Notes: generated by a model from the sequence alone, not told the origin. Shown: positions 1-9,034, counted from the first letter of the stretch. The stretch is DNA of 64,000 nt from Halorubrum depositum (GCF_007671725.1 NZ_VCNM01000002.1:62001-126000); one strand, 5' to 3'. Translations and numbers: made by a program.

Positions 1-29
1 CGGGCGAGGTCGTGGACGTCGTCGACTGA
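1..29 (+). CDS. C-terminal tail of an upstream gene (possible)
   Basis: Frame 3 reads eight residues (G-E-V-V-D-V-V-D) to a TGA at 27-29. The acidic, valine-rich composition suits a haloarchaeal protein C-terminus. So little is inside the window that no family can be named and chance is a real alternative. Confidence 0.3.
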
Positions 30-93
30 ATCCGGTCGGTTCCGCCGGCCGAACTCGGGCGGTCTCGCGACACGGGGCGGTCGGCCGAACGCA

Positions 94-101
94 CTTATAA
101 G
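94..101 (+). promoter_or_regulatory. TATA box of ptsH-ptsI
   Basis: CTTATAAG is centred about 28 bases before the ptsH ATG. This is the archaeal TATA-to-start spacing expected when transcription begins at or next to the start codon, so the mRNA is probably leaderless. Confidence 0.6.
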
Positions 102-125
102 GCCGAGCCTCGCCTACCCGTTCCC

Positions 126-449
126 ATGGAACGAACCGTGACGGTGGTCCCCGAGGCGGGCCTCCACGCGCGACCGGCCTCGAAGCTGGTGCAGGCGGTG
201 AACCGCTTCGACGCCGACGTGTCGATCGGTCGCGCGGAGGACGGCGACGACGGGCTGGTCCGCGCCGACAGCATGCTCTCGGTGAGCGGACTGAACGTCG
301 GCCACGGCGAGTCGGTCCGCGTCGTCACCGAGGGCCCGGACGCGGCCGACGCCCTCGACGCGGTCTGTGACCTGCTCACGAGCGAGGTCGAGGGGAACGG
401 AGACGCCGAGAGCGGTCGGGACGGGACCGACGGCGGTGACCCGGAGTGA
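126..449 (+). CDS. ptsH: Phosphocarrier protein HPr
   Basis: HPr carries phosphate from enzyme I to EIIA-type acceptors. The N-terminus has the GLHARPAS signature with His14 as the phosphoacceptor. Ser49 sits in ADSMLSV at the place of the regulatory Ser46 of bacterial HPr. The protein has 107 residues against about 88 in the family; the extra length is an acidic C-terminal tail. It overlaps ptsI by four bases (GTGA), so the two are co-translated. No sugar EII gene lies nearby, whereas DhaM, a known HPr acceptor, is encoded just downstream on the other strand. The likely job is therefore phosphate supply to dihydroxyacetone kinase. Confidence 0.93.
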   Translation: MERTVTVVPEAGLHARPASKLVQAVNRFDADVSIGRAEDGDDGLVRADSMLSVSGLNVGHGESVRVVTEGPDAADALDAVCDLLTSEVEGNGDAESGRDGTDGGDPE

Positions 450-2149
450 GGACGCTCACCGGCGTGGGGAGCACGCCGCTCGCGGGCGTCGGGACGGCGC
501 GCTGGTACCGGCCCGAGGCCGACCTGACGCTCCCCGACCGACCCGACCCCTCCGCAGTCGACGCCGACGCCGAACTGGCCCGCTTCGAGGACGCCCGCGA
601 CGAGGCCCGCGAGGCGATCCGGAACGCGCGCGACCGGGCCGCCGAGCGCGTCGGCGAGGAGGAGGCCGCGGTGTTCGACGCGCACGAGGGGTTCCTCGAC
701 GACCCGGAGCTCGTCGGGGACGTCGAGGAGGCGATCCGCGACGGGACGCCCGCCGAACACGCCGTCCGCGACCGGTTCGCGGCCGCGATCGAGCAGTTCG
801 AGGACCTCGACGGACGGATGGCCGAGCGCGCCGACGACCTCCGGGACGTCCGCGACCGCCTGCTGCGCGTCCTGCTCGACGCCGACGCCCTCGTCGACCT
901 CGGCGACCTCCCGGACGGGACCGTGCTGCTGGCCGAGCGGCTCACCCCGAGCGACACCGCGGCGCTGGACCCCGACGCGGTCGCCGGGATCGCGACCGTC
1001 GCGGGCGGGCGAACCGCGCACGCGGCGATCATCGCGCGGTCGCTGTCGATTCCGGCGGTCGTCGGCGTCGGCGAGTCGCTGCGCGACGTGGAAGACGGGG
1101 ACGACCTGCTCGTCGACGGCGAGGCCGGCCGAGTCGTCGTCGACCCCGACGCGGAGACGCGGGAGGGGGCCGGCGGGAACGAGGCGCCGGTGATCGCCGA
1201 GCGCGTCGCGACCGCCGACGGCAGGTCGGTCGAGGTGGCCGCCAACGTCGGGAGCGAGGCGGAACTGGCGCCCGCCGCCGACCGCGGAGCCGACGGGATC
1301 GGGCTGTTCCGGACGGAGTTCCTCTTCCTCGACCGCGAGGCGCCGCCGACCGAGGACGAGCAGTACGAGGCAGTGAACACTGCGCTCTCGGCGTTTCCCG
1401 ACGACCGGGTGGTCGTCAGGACGCTCGACGTCGGCGGCGACAAGCGGGTGCCGTACCTCGACCTGCCGACCGAGCCGAACCCGTTCCTCGGGCGACGGGG
1501 GATCCGGCTCTCGCTCGACGAGCACCGCGACCTGTTCGAGACGCAGCTCCGGGCGCTGTTGCGGGCGGCCGCGAGCGAGGGCGACGGCGAGGGGCTCGCC
1601 GTGATGGTCCCGCTCGTCTCCCGGATCGAGGAGGTCGAGGCGGCCGCGGAAGCGGTCGAGTCGGTCGCCGCCGACCTCGCCGCCGAGGGCGTCGACCACG
1701 CGGTTCCCGAGCTGGGCGCGATGATCGAGACGCCGGCGGGGGTCTTCCTCGCCGACGCGCTCGCCGAGCGGCTCGACTTCCTGAGCGTCGGCACGAACGA
1801 CCTCGCGCAGTACGTGATGGCGGCCGACCGCGAGAACGACGGTGTCGCCGACTACCACGACCCCCTCCACCCGGCGGTGTTGCGGGCGATCGACCACGCG
1901 ACGTCGGCCGCCGCAGGGACCGACGCGTGGGTCGGCATGTGCGGCGAGATGGCCGGCGACCCGGCGCTCACGGAGCTGCTGGTCGGGCTCGGGCTCGACG
2001 AGCTCAGCATGAGTGCAGTGACCGTCCCGGCGGTGAAAGAGCGGGTGACCGAGATCGACTCGGCGGAGGCGAGGGCGCTCGCCGACGAGGCGCTCGCCTG
2101 CGAGACCCGGAGCGAGGTGCTGGACGTCCTCGGGCTCGACCGAGGGTGA
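446..2149 (+). CDS. ptsI: PTS enzyme I (phosphoenolpyruvate-protein phosphotransferase)
   Basis: Enzyme I takes phosphate from PEP and passes it to HPr. The start is a GTG overlapping the ptsH stop. Order: an N-terminal HPr-interacting helical part, the phosphohistidine domain with GGRTAHAAI and His192, a linker, then the PEP-binding TIM barrel with GLFRTEFLF, the SVGTNDLAQY region and the catalytic Cys in GMCGEMAGDPAL near residue 498. At 567 residues it is full length. It converges with dhaM with a single base between stop codons. Confidence 0.95.
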   Translation: MRTLTGVGSTPLAGVGTARWYRPEADLTLPDRPDPSAVDADAELARFEDARDEAREAIRNARDRAAERVGEEEAAVFDAHEGFLDDPELVGDVEEAIRDGTPAEHAVRDRFAAAIEQFEDLDGRMAERADDLRDVRDRLLRVLLDADALVDLGDLPDGTVLLAERLTPSDTAALDPDAVAGIATVAGGRTAHAAIIARSLSIPAVVGVGESLRDVEDGDDLLVDGEAGRVVVDPDAETREGAGGNEAPVIAERVATADGRSVEVAANVGSEAELAPAADRGADGIGLFRTEFLFLDREAPPTEDEQYEAVNTALSAFPDDRVVVRTLDVGGDKRVPYLDLPTEPNPFLGRRGIRLSLDEHRDLFETQLRALLRAAASEGDGEGLAVMVPLVSRIEEVEAAAEAVESVAADLAAEGVDHAVPELGAMIETPAGVFLADALAERLDFLSVGTNDLAQYVMAADRENDGVADYHDPLHPAVLRAIDHATSAAAGTDAWVGMCGEMAGDPALTELLVGLGLDELSMSAVTVPAVKERVTEIDSAEARALADEALACETRSEVLDVLGLDRG

Positions 2150-2150
2150 G

Positions 2151-2531
2151 CTAGAGCTTCTCCATCCCCCGGGCCGCCTCGGCCTGCTCCCGGACCGAGT
2201 CGAGCGTGGCGGACGGGTCGGTGGCGGCGACGGCCGCGTTGACCGCGCCCTCCAGCACCGGCGCGTCGGCGATGACGGCCTCCGCGTCGCTCAGCTCGAC
2301 GGCGACGTCGGCGTTCATCACGGCGCTGCCCAGGTCGACGAGGACGACGACCCCGTCGCCGTCGTCGGCGTCGTCGATGGCGGCCTCGATCGCGTCGGGG
2401 ACGGTGCCGATCCCGCCCCGCCCGTCGCCGCCGACCGGTTCGATCCGGGTGTCGCCGGCCATCTCTGCGGCCACTTCGGCGATCCCCTCGGCCGCGCGCT
2501 CGCTGTGGGAGACGACGACGAGACCGACCAT
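2151..2531 (-). CDS. dhaM: DhaM, EIIA-like phosphocarrier of dihydroxyacetone kinase
   Basis: DhaM accepts phosphate from HPr and rephosphorylates ADP held on DhaL. It has 126 residues of the PTS EIIA-mannose fold. His9 in VVSHSERAAEG is the phosphoacceptor and the GGIGT segment lies near residue 40. It is a single-domain DhaM, unlike the fused EIIA-HPr-EI form of E. coli, so it needs separate HPr and EI, which are encoded next door. Its ATG shares one base with the dhaL stop (TGATG), so translation is probably coupled. Confidence 0.92.
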   Translation of the reverse strand: MVGLVVVSHSERAAEGIAEVAAEMAGDTRIEPVGGDGRGGIGTVPDAIEAAIDDADDGDGVVVLVDLGSAVMNADVAVELSDAEAVIADAPVLEGAVNAAVAATDPSATLDSVREQAEAARGMEKL

Positions 2532-3313
2532 CAGTCCTCGTCCTCCGGGGTTGCGTCGCCGTCTCCGTCGCCCGCCGTCTCTTCGGGCGCCTCGTCCGGG
2601 ATCGTCGGCGAGGTCGCGTCGACGTCCGGAACCTCGCTGTCGAGCGCGTCGGCGGCGGTCGCGAGCAGCTCCTCGAGGATGAACAGCGCGCTCGTCGCGC
2701 CGGGGTCCTGATGGCCGACCGAGCGCCAGCCGAGGTAGGAGGCGCGCCCCTTCCGCGCCCGGATCGGAACGGTGAACGCGACGCCGCGCTCGGCCGCGTC
2801 GACCGCCTTCGCGAGCGCTTCGAGCGGCGGGAGGTCGTCCGTCTCGACCGACTTCTTGAACGTGTGGACCGCGGGCGTGAGCGCGTCGACCACCGTTTGG
2901 TCGCCCACCCGGGCGTCGCCGCGGTCCTCGACCTTCTCCAGGTAGGTCTCGGCGAACGCCACGGCGCTCTCGGCGGTGACGCCGTCGTCGAGCTCGGCGC
3001 TCGCGAACACGAACGAGCCCCCGAACAGCGGGCCGGAGGCCCCGCCGACCTCGGCCATGAGCGTCTTCCCGACCGTCCTGCAGACGGCCTGAGGATCGGG
3101 GTCGTCGAGGTCCCGAGCGGCCTCGGCGGCCGCCGCCCAGCCGCGGGCCATGTTCCCGCCGTGGTCGGCGTCGCCGATGGCGGAGTCGAGCTCGGTGAGG
3201 TGGTCGCGCTCCGACTCGAAGCGATCGGCGACCGCCTCGACCGCGGCGACGACGGCGGCGCCGTCGGTCGCCTCACCCGCCGACGCCGCCTCCCCGTCTT
3301 CCTCCCCGCTCAT
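2531..3313 (-). CDS. dhaL: DhaL, nucleotide-binding subunit of dihydroxyacetone kinase
   Basis: DhaL holds ADP/ATP and phosphorylates dihydroxyacetone bound to DhaK. The metal/nucleotide motif is LDSAIGDADHGGNM, with Asp43, Asp48 and Asp50. GRASYLGWRSVGHQDPGA follows near the C-terminus. I chose the ATG at 3313 because it overlaps the dhaK stop as ATGA; an upstream in-frame start would run inside dhaK. At 260 residues it is longer than the usual ~210, owing to an acidic N-terminal extension and a C-terminal tail rich in Asp and Glu. Confidence 0.92.
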   Translation of the reverse strand: MSGEEDGEAASAGEATDGAAVVAAVEAVADRFESERDHLTELDSAIGDADHGGNMARGWAAAAEAARDLDDPDPQAVCRTVGKTLMAEVGGASGPLFGGSFVFASAELDDGVTAESAVAFAETYLEKVEDRGDARVGDQTVVDALTPAVHTFKKSVETDDLPPLEALAKAVDAAERGVAFTVPIRARKGRASYLGWRSVGHQDPGATSALFILEELLATAADALDSEVPDVDATSPTIPDEAPEETAGDGDGDATPEDED

Positions 3314-4311
3314 TGGGTCCGAGTGAGCGCGGGGGTGTCTGCCGGCGCGCCCAGTAGTTCCTTCAGCTCGTCGTCGACGGCGCAGACGGTGACGGAGGCG
3401 CCCATCATGTCGAGCGAGGTCATGTAGTCGCCGACCCACGCGTCCCACGTCTCCAGGCCGCGCTCGCCGAGCAGCTCCTGGAGCCGGCGGTTGACGACGA
3501 ACAGCTCCATCTGCGGGGTGCCGCCCATCCCGTTGACGATCGTGAGCACCTCCCGGCCGTCGTCGAGGTCGAGGTCGTCGAGGACCGCCTCCGTCAGCGC
3601 GTCGGTGATCTCGTCGGCGGGCATCAGCTCGGTGCGCTCGGTGCCAGGCTCGCCGTGGATACCGATCCCGAGCTCGATCTCGTCGTCACCCAGGTCGAAG
3701 GTGGGCTCGCCCTTCTCCGGGGTGACGCAGGAGGTGAGCGCGGTGCCCATGGTGCCGACGTTGTCGATCACCTTCTCGGCGACGCGCTTGACCTCCGAGA
3801 GGTCGGCGCCCGCCGCGGCCTTCGCGCCGGCGGCCTTGTGGACGAGGATCGTCCCGCAGACGCCGCGGCGCCCGGAAGTGTACAGCGAGTCCTCGACGGC
3901 GACGTCGTCGTTCACCACGACGCTCTCGACCTCGACCCCCTCCATCTCGGCCAGCTCGATGGCGGTCTCGAAGTTCATCACGTCGCCCTCGTAGTTCTTG
4001 ATGATCGCGAGGACGCCGTCGCCGGCGTCGCAGGCGTCGATGAGCGCCTCGAACTCGTCGGCGGTCGGCGAGGAGAACACGTCGCCCGCGGCCGCCCCGT
4101 CGAGCATTCCGTCGCCGACGTACCCCGCGTGCGTCGGCTCGTGGCCGCTCCCGCCGCCCGTCACCAGCGCCACCTTCCCCTCGACCGGCGCGTCGTCCCG
4201 GACGAGCACCTGCGTGTCCGGGAGCCGGCGGAGCCGGTCCGGGTACGCCGCGGTCATCCCGTCGAGCATCTCGTCGACGACGTCGTCCGGTTCGTTGATC
4301 AGTTTCTTCAT
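3310..4311 (-). CDS. dhaK: DhaK, dihydroxyacetone-binding subunit
   Basis: DhaK binds dihydroxyacetone covalently through a histidine. The residue is His219 in GIHGEPGTE, and the SGHEPTHAGY substrate loop lies near residue 56. The start MKKLIN at 4311 matches the family N-terminus; an ATG 18 bases upstream is less likely. A TATA-like GTTTAAC element (minus strand, 4340-4346) sits about 30 bases ahead. First gene of dhaK-dhaL-dhaM. In haloarchaea this pathway assimilates dihydroxyacetone and overflow products of other halophiles (established for Haloferax and Haloquadratum). Confidence 0.93.
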   Translation of the reverse strand: MKKLINEPDDVVDEMLDGMTAAYPDRLRRLPDTQVLVRDDAPVEGKVALVTGGGSGHEPTHAGYVGDGMLDGAAAGDVFSSPTADEFEALIDACDAGDGVLAIIKNYEGDVMNFETAIELAEMEGVEVESVVVNDDVAVEDSLYTSGRRGVCGTILVHKAAGAKAAAGADLSEVKRVAEKVIDNVGTMGTALTSCVTPEKGEPTFDLGDDEIELGIGIHGEPGTERTELMPADEITDALTEAVLDDLDLDDGREVLTIVNGMGGTPQMELFVVNRRLQELLGERGLETWDAWVGDYMTSLDMMGASVTVCAVDDELKELLGAPADTPALTRTQ

Positions 4312-4491
4312 AATCAATCTCAATGACACTCCGCGATCTGTTAAAGATAGTGGCGCCTCGGACGCTCTGCGTCGCTCTTTTCGGGAACTCAGTGTTCGGT
4401 CGTCGCCGTCGGCGGGTCGATCCCCCGGTCGTCGTCGAAAACGCGACCCGAAACGAAGGCCGTTTGTCCGCGAACATCGAAGGGCCCGCAG

Positions 4492-5493
4492 ATGGATCTC
4501 AAACGGGCGCTGCGCCGCCGGCAGGTCGCCGTCTACGCGGTCGCCGTCGCGCTCGCCCTGGCGGTCGCCGTCGGCCGGCCGGGCGCGGCGCCGCTCGTCG
4601 AGCGGCTCATCGACCCCGTGCTGGTCGTTCTCCTCTACGCGACGTTCCTCGAGATCCCCTTCGTGCGCCTGCGGCGCGCGTTCACCGACGGGCGGTTCCT
4701 CGCGGCGGCGCTCGCGACCAACTTCCTCGTCGTCCCCGCCGTCGTCTGGATCCTGACGCGGGCGCTCCCCGCGAACCCCGCGATCCTCGTCGGCGCGTTC
4801 ATGGTGTTGCTGACGCCGTGTATCGACTACGTGATCACCTTCACGGAGCTCGCGGGCGGGGACGCGGAGCGGATCACGGCGATCACGCCGGCGCTCATGC
4901 TGGTCCAGCTCGCGCTGCTGCCGGCGTACCTCTGGCTGTTCATGGGGCGGGAGGTCGCCGCCGTCATCGAGGCGAGACCGTTCGTGGAGGCGTTCCTGAC
5001 GATCATCGCGCTGCCGCTGGCGCTGGCGTGGCTCACCGAGGCGTGGGCGGAGCGGTCCGGGCGCGGCGCGGCGTGGCAGGACGCGATGGGGTGGCTCCCC
5101 GTGCCGGCGATGGGCGCGACGCTGTTCGTCGTCGTCGCCTCGCAGTTCCCGCGGGTGAGCGAGTCGATCGGACAGATCGCGGCGGTCGTCCCCGTGTACG
5201 TCGCTTTCCTCGCGGTCATGCCGCTCCTCGCGCGGGTCGCGGCCGGGCTGGTCGGGCTCGACGTCGGGGCGAGCCGGGCGCTCGCGTTCACGTCCGTCAC
5301 GCGGAACTCGCTGGTCGTGCTCCCGCTCGCGTTAGCGCTTCCCGCGGGCTACGAGCTGGCGCCCGCCGTCGTCGTGACGCAGACGCTCGTAGAGCTGGCG
5401 GGAATGGTCGCGCTCACGCGAGTCGTGCCGGCGTGGCTCCTCCCCGAGGCGCCCGAGAGGATCTCGCTGGGAGGTATTCGGTCGGGGGAGTGA
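4492..5493 (+). CDS. ACR3/BASS-family transporter, arsenite-efflux-like
   Basis: A 333-residue membrane protein with about ten hydrophobic helices. It resembles the bile acid:sodium symporter superfamily, ACR3 arsenite permease branch. Cys110 in LLTPCIDYV falls where ACR3 proteins carry their essential Cys. No arsR, arsC or arsA gene lies beside it, so the substrate is open: arsenite is the textbook guess, but many haloarchaeal members are untested. It is oriented away from dhaK. Confidence 0.7.
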   Translation: MDLKRALRRRQVAVYAVAVALALAVAVGRPGAAPLVERLIDPVLVVLLYATFLEIPFVRLRRAFTDGRFLAAALATNFLVVPAVVWILTRALPANPAILVGAFMVLLTPCIDYVITFTELAGGDAERITAITPALMLVQLALLPAYLWLFMGREVAAVIEARPFVEAFLTIIALPLALAWLTEAWAERSGRGAAWQDAMGWLPVPAMGATLFVVVASQFPRVSESIGQIAAVVPVYVAFLAVMPLLARVAAGLVGLDVGASRALAFTSVTRNSLVVLPLALALPAGYELAPAVVVTQTLVELAGMVALTRVVPAWLLPEAPERISLGGIRSGE

Positions 5494-5592
5494 GCGATTC
5501 TCTCCGATCGGACCGTCCGGGCCTCCGCGATCGGTCCGTGAGGTCCCGTGAGAGAGCGGACCTACTTATCGATCGCCGACGACTCTGCGCGT

Positions 5593-6054
5593 ATGCCTCG
5601 CATCGACTCGCTCAGGGACGCCTTCTGGAAACGGCACTCGAACCCCAAGAGCGGCTGGAGCCGCGTCCTCGTGCTTCCCGCCCTCCTCGCGGCCGTGTAT
5701 CACCGGAACGGGCGGCTCGCGGCCGTCGCCGTCGTCTTCACCGTGATTAACCCGGTGCTGTTCTCCCCCGTCGAAGACGACGACGCGTGGATGACCCGGG
5801 TCGTCCTCGCCGAACGCTGGTGGACCGAACGGGGGAACGGTACTCTCACCCTCTCGTACCCCGGCTTTCTCAACCTCCTCAACGTCCCGATAACGGCGTA
5901 CGCGTTCCTCGCCGCGTCCCGCGAAGAGCCCGCGCGGACGGCGCTCGCCGGTGCGGTCTCCATGGGACTGAAGTTCTGGTACGTCGGCGCTCTGGTGCGT
6001 CGCTACGAGGCGGCCACTGAGAGAGGCGTCGACGATCGCACGACCGACGAGTAG
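5593..6054 (+). CDS. DUF6653-type membrane protein
   Basis: 153 residues. The N-terminal FWKRHSNPKSGWSR motif and three or so hydrophobic segments match my recollection of DUF6653, a haloarchaeal family of unknown function. The start is the ATG at 5593: a TATA-like CTACTTATCG lies about 27 bases before it, and an earlier in-frame ATG at 5548 would place that box inside the gene. Confidence 0.7.
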   Translation: MPRIDSLRDAFWKRHSNPKSGWSRVLVLPALLAAVYHRNGRLAAVAVVFTVINPVLFSPVEDDDAWMTRVVLAERWWTERGNGTLTLSYPGFLNLLNVPITAYAFLAASREEPARTALAGAVSMGLKFWYVGALVRRYEAATERGVDDRTTDE

Positions 6055-6110
6055 CCGAGGCGAGCGACTGACATCGATAGCGACACCTCTGGTGAGTTAG
6101 AACGACGAAA

Positions 6111-6140
6111 TTGGGTGGCTGGGGAGTCCCAGCCCACCAA
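6111..6140. repeat. Near-perfect 13-base inverted repeat downstream of tRNA-Ile
   Basis: TTGGGTGGCTGGG and CCCAGCCCACCAA pair around a GAGT loop with one bulged base on each arm. It lies between the DUF6653 gene end and the 3' end of the minus-strand tRNA-Ile. It could be a transcript-end hairpin for either gene. Archaeal termination relies mainly on U-tracts, so the role is uncertain. Confidence 0.55.
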
Positions 6141-6171
6141 TCCCGCACGGTCGAAGACCGCGCGCAGTAGG

Positions 6172-6245
6172 TGGGCCAACACGGATTTGAACCGTGGACC
6201 TCCCGGTTATCAGCCGAGCGCTCAACCTGACTGAGCTATTGGCCC
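6172..6245 (-). tRNA. tRNA-Ile (GAT)
   Basis: Minus strand 5' acceptor GGGCCAA pairs with 3' TTGGCCC plus discriminator A at 6172. The D-arm has TAGCTCAG, the anticodon loop is CTGATAA (GAT, isoleucine), and the T-arm contains GTTCAAATC. All four arms fold and no intron is seen. 74 bases; CCA is not encoded. Confidence 0.96.
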
Positions 6246-6351
6246 AGGTGAGCGCATTCAGTGGTTGCGCGGGTAGGATTTTAAGGGTTTCCTTTCGACA
6301 CTCCCCCGCCGTCTCGCGGTTTCGACGCCCCTCGTCGCGACCGTCTCGCGG

Positions 6352-7020
6352 TCAGTCGGTTCGCTCGGACTCCTCGTCTTCGACCGTGAAATCGACGTCG
6401 ACCACGTCGTCGGCGTGGTCCGGGTCGTCGAAGCGGTCGCCGCCGTCGTCGCTCCCGCCGTTTCCGCTGCCGCCGCGTCCGCCGGCGCCGTCCGCGCCGG
6501 GGAAGTCGTCGGGGTCGTCGCCGGCGGCGTCGCCGAACCCGTCGCCGCCGAACCCGCTCCCCATCGTGAAGCCGCCCGCACCGGCTCCGTCCCCGTCGCC
6601 GGGGAACCCGCCGATGAACACGTTGCCGGAGGCGAAGCCACCGGTTTCGCTGTCGAGGTACGGCACCACGACGTACCTCTTGAGCGCCATCCGGATCGGG
6701 ACCCGAGAGAGCGGGAGCGCGAGCAGGAAGCCGACCGCGTCCGTGACGAGCCCGGGCGTGAGCAGGAACGCGCCGGCGGCGATCAGCAGGCCGCCGTCGA
6801 GCAGCTCGTCGGTCGGGGGTTCGCCGCGGGCGAGCTTGCGTTGGACGCGCGCGAGCGTCGCCCGGCCTTCGGCGCGCAAGAGGAGCATGCCGAGCACGGC
6901 GGTCAGCACGACCAGCGCGACCGTGACCGCCCACCCGAGCCGCGTCGCGACCACGATCAGGAACAGCGCGTCCACGAGGGGGACGACGAGCAGCAGCGCG
7001 AGCAGCGTGCGCGGGCGCAT
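6352..7020 (-). CDS. fxsA: FxsA-family membrane protein
   Basis: 222 residues. The N-terminal ~130 residues are the FxsA domain: three or four hydrophobic segments with AAGAFLLTPGLVTDAVGF as the family hallmark. FxsA in E. coli relieves phage T7 exclusion by F plasmids; its role in archaea is unknown. The C-terminal ~90 residues are a Gly/Asp-rich low-complexity tail probably facing the cytoplasm or surface. It stands alone next to tRNA-Ile. Confidence 0.85.
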   Translation of the reverse strand: MRPRTLLALLLVVPLVDALFLIVVATRLGWAVTVALVVLTAVLGMLLLRAEGRATLARVQRKLARGEPPTDELLDGGLLIAAGAFLLTPGLVTDAVGFLLALPLSRVPIRMALKRYVVVPYLDSETGGFASGNVFIGGFPGDGDGAGAGGFTMGSGFGGDGFGDAAGDDPDDFPGADGAGGRGGSGNGGSDDGGDRFDDPDHADDVVDVDFTVEDEESERTD

Positions 7021-7143
7021 ACCACGAGCGTTCCGGCCGGGGACTCATAGCCCTTTTCGTCCGGCCGAGGGCCGACGGACCAGCCACGCGGCGGGCCGAT
7101 CCGCGACCGCCACGGCTTTGACAGGCGGGGCCGACCCGAGCGT

Positions 7144-7884
7144 ATGGACATCGTCGGCGCGCTCGGACGCGACCCCCCGGAGCGCGAGTCGCTGCCGCGG
7201 TGGGTCGCGCCGCTGCCGAAGGCGCTGGAGGACGTCGCCTTCCGGTTCGCGTGGGTCATCGTCGCGATCAACCTCGTCGGCACCGCGTTCGGCTTCTGGT
7301 ACTACCGATTCCAGTTCCAAGAGGTGCCCGTCGAGATGTGGGCGTTCGTCCCGGACAGCCCGGGCGCGACGCTGCTCATCGCGCTCGCGCTGGCGGCGTG
7401 GGCGGTCGGCCGGTCGAGCGACACCCTCGCGACGCTCGCCTTTTTCGGCAATATCAAGCTCGGGCTGTGGACCCCCTACGTGCTCGTCGTCTTCGCGCCG
7501 CGGTTCGTCGAGACGTCGGGGCCGCCGCTGTACGCGTTCCTCCTCGTGAGCCACCTCGGGATGGTGGTGCAGGCGTTCGTCCTCCACCGGATCACGGACT
7601 TTCCGCCGAAGGCGGTCGCGGTCGCGACCGCGTGGTACACCGTCGACCTCCTGATGGACTACTTCGTCCCCGTCACCGGCGGCGTGACCCACACCTCGCT
7701 GCCGTACGCCGACGCCACGCCGTGGTTCACCACCACGGTGCTGCAGGTCGCGGCCGCCGGCGCGGTCGCGCTCACCGTCGTCCCGCTGTTCTGGACGCTC
7801 GGGACGCACGTCGAGTCGCTCCGGTCGCGGTACGGACGCGACGATGACGCGGAGACTCCCGGCGGCGACAGCCCGCATCCCTGA
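7144..7884 (+). CDS. DUF1405 integral membrane protein
   Basis: 246 residues with about six hydrophobic helices. NLVGTAFGFWYY near residue 47, FFGNIKLGLWTPYV near 100 and a WYTVDLLMDYF segment near 160 fit DUF1405. The function is unknown. The next gene starts 30 bases later on the same strand, so the two may be co-transcribed. Confidence 0.8.
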   Translation: MDIVGALGRDPPERESLPRWVAPLPKALEDVAFRFAWVIVAINLVGTAFGFWYYRFQFQEVPVEMWAFVPDSPGATLLIALALAAWAVGRSSDTLATLAFFGNIKLGLWTPYVLVVFAPRFVETSGPPLYAFLLVSHLGMVVQAFVLHRITDFPPKAVAVATAWYTVDLLMDYFVPVTGGVTHTSLPYADATPWFTTTVLQVAAAGAVALTVVPLFWTLGTHVESLRSRYGRDDDAETPGGDSPHP

Positions 7885-7914
7885 TTTAAGTCCTCCGAGG
7901 GCGTCTGACGACTC

Positions 7915-8961
7915 ATGAGCGCCTACGAAGAGATCGCCGAGCTGTCCGTGACGATCGAGTCGGTGGACCGGCGCCGATACACCGGCGAGACCACCAGCGG
8001 GTTCGAGCGCACCACGACCGAGTTCCGGCTCGCCGGCGACGGCGTCGTCGGCCGCGGCGAGGACGTGACCTACGAGACCGAGGACCATGCCGCCCTCGTC
8101 GGGACCGACCCGATCGACATCGAGGGCGAGTGGACGATCGACGAGCTCTCCGCTCGCCTCGACGACGAGGACCTGTTCGCGCACGAACCCCCCACGCGGG
8201 AGTACTTTCGGAACTACCGCCGGTGGGCCGTGGAGAGCGCCGCCCTCGACCTGGGGCTCAGACAGCGCGACGAGTCGCTCGGCGAGTTCCTCGGGATCGA
8301 GCCGGACCCGGTCCGATTCGTCGTCTCTACCCGGCTCGGCGAGCCGCCGACGACCGACCGCGTCGAGGAGCTGCTCGCGCTTGACGACGAACTGGAGTTC
8401 AAGCTCGACCCGACCCCCGACTGGCCGGAGGAGGCGTTCGTGACGCTCCGGGAGACCGACGCCGTCCGGATCCTCGATCTGAAGGGGTGGTACGAGGGCA
8501 CCGACGTCGACGCCGAGCCCGACCCCGAGTTGTACCGCGACGTGTTCGCCGCGTTCCCCGCCGCGATCGTGGAGGACCCGGCGTTCACGCCCCAGACCAG
8601 CCCGCTCGTCGAGCCGCAGGCCGATCGGCTCTCCTTCGACTACCCGATCGACGGCGTCGAGAGCCTCGAATCGCTTCCGGTCGACCCTGGCTACTGCAAC
8701 ATCAAACCCTCCCGGTTCGGCACCCTCGAATCGCTGTTCGAGACGATCGCGTACTGTCGGGAGGAAGGGATCGACTGCTACGGCGGCGGCCAGTTCGAAC
8801 TGGCCAGCGGGCGGACCGCGATCCAGACGCTCGCCGCGCTCTTCTACCCCGACGCCCCCAACGACGTGGCCCCCCGCCCCTTCAACGACCCCGAGGCGTC
8901 GCCGCCGTACCCGAAGAGCCCGATCCGGCCTGACCGCGCTGCGGTCGGCTTCGAGTTCTGA
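7915..8961 (+). CDS. Enolase-superfamily protein, MenC/muconate-lactonizing-like
   Basis: 348 residues. The barrel carries RILDLKGWYEG near residue 187 (first metal carboxylate), an IVEDPAF segment near 220 and NIKPSRFGTLES near 262 (catalytic Lys region). The substrate cannot be told from sequence; o-succinylbenzoate synthase and dipeptide epimerase are family options. No menaquinone genes flank it. Confidence 0.7.
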   Translation: MSAYEEIAELSVTIESVDRRRYTGETTSGFERTTTEFRLAGDGVVGRGEDVTYETEDHAALVGTDPIDIEGEWTIDELSARLDDEDLFAHEPPTREYFRNYRRWAVESAALDLGLRQRDESLGEFLGIEPDPVRFVVSTRLGEPPTTDRVEELLALDDELEFKLDPTPDWPEEAFVTLRETDAVRILDLKGWYEGTDVDAEPDPELYRDVFAAFPAAIVEDPAFTPQTSPLVEPQADRLSFDYPIDGVESLESLPVDPGYCNIKPSRFGTLESLFETIAYCREEGIDCYGGGQFELASGRTAIQTLAALFYPDAPNDVAPRPFNDPEASPPYPKSPIRPDRAAVGFEF

Positions 8962-9034
8962 GACGGTCGGATTCGGGTATCGACCCTATCTCTTTATAAA
9001 TCGGCTGTGGTGGTGCGGTGGTGCGTGCCTCCGA

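Noticed and set aside
95-1897. 600-residue open frame antisense to ptsH-ptsI
   Set aside because: High-GC antisense shadow. Arg/Val/Gly composition has no domain, while the plus strand has clear PTS genes.
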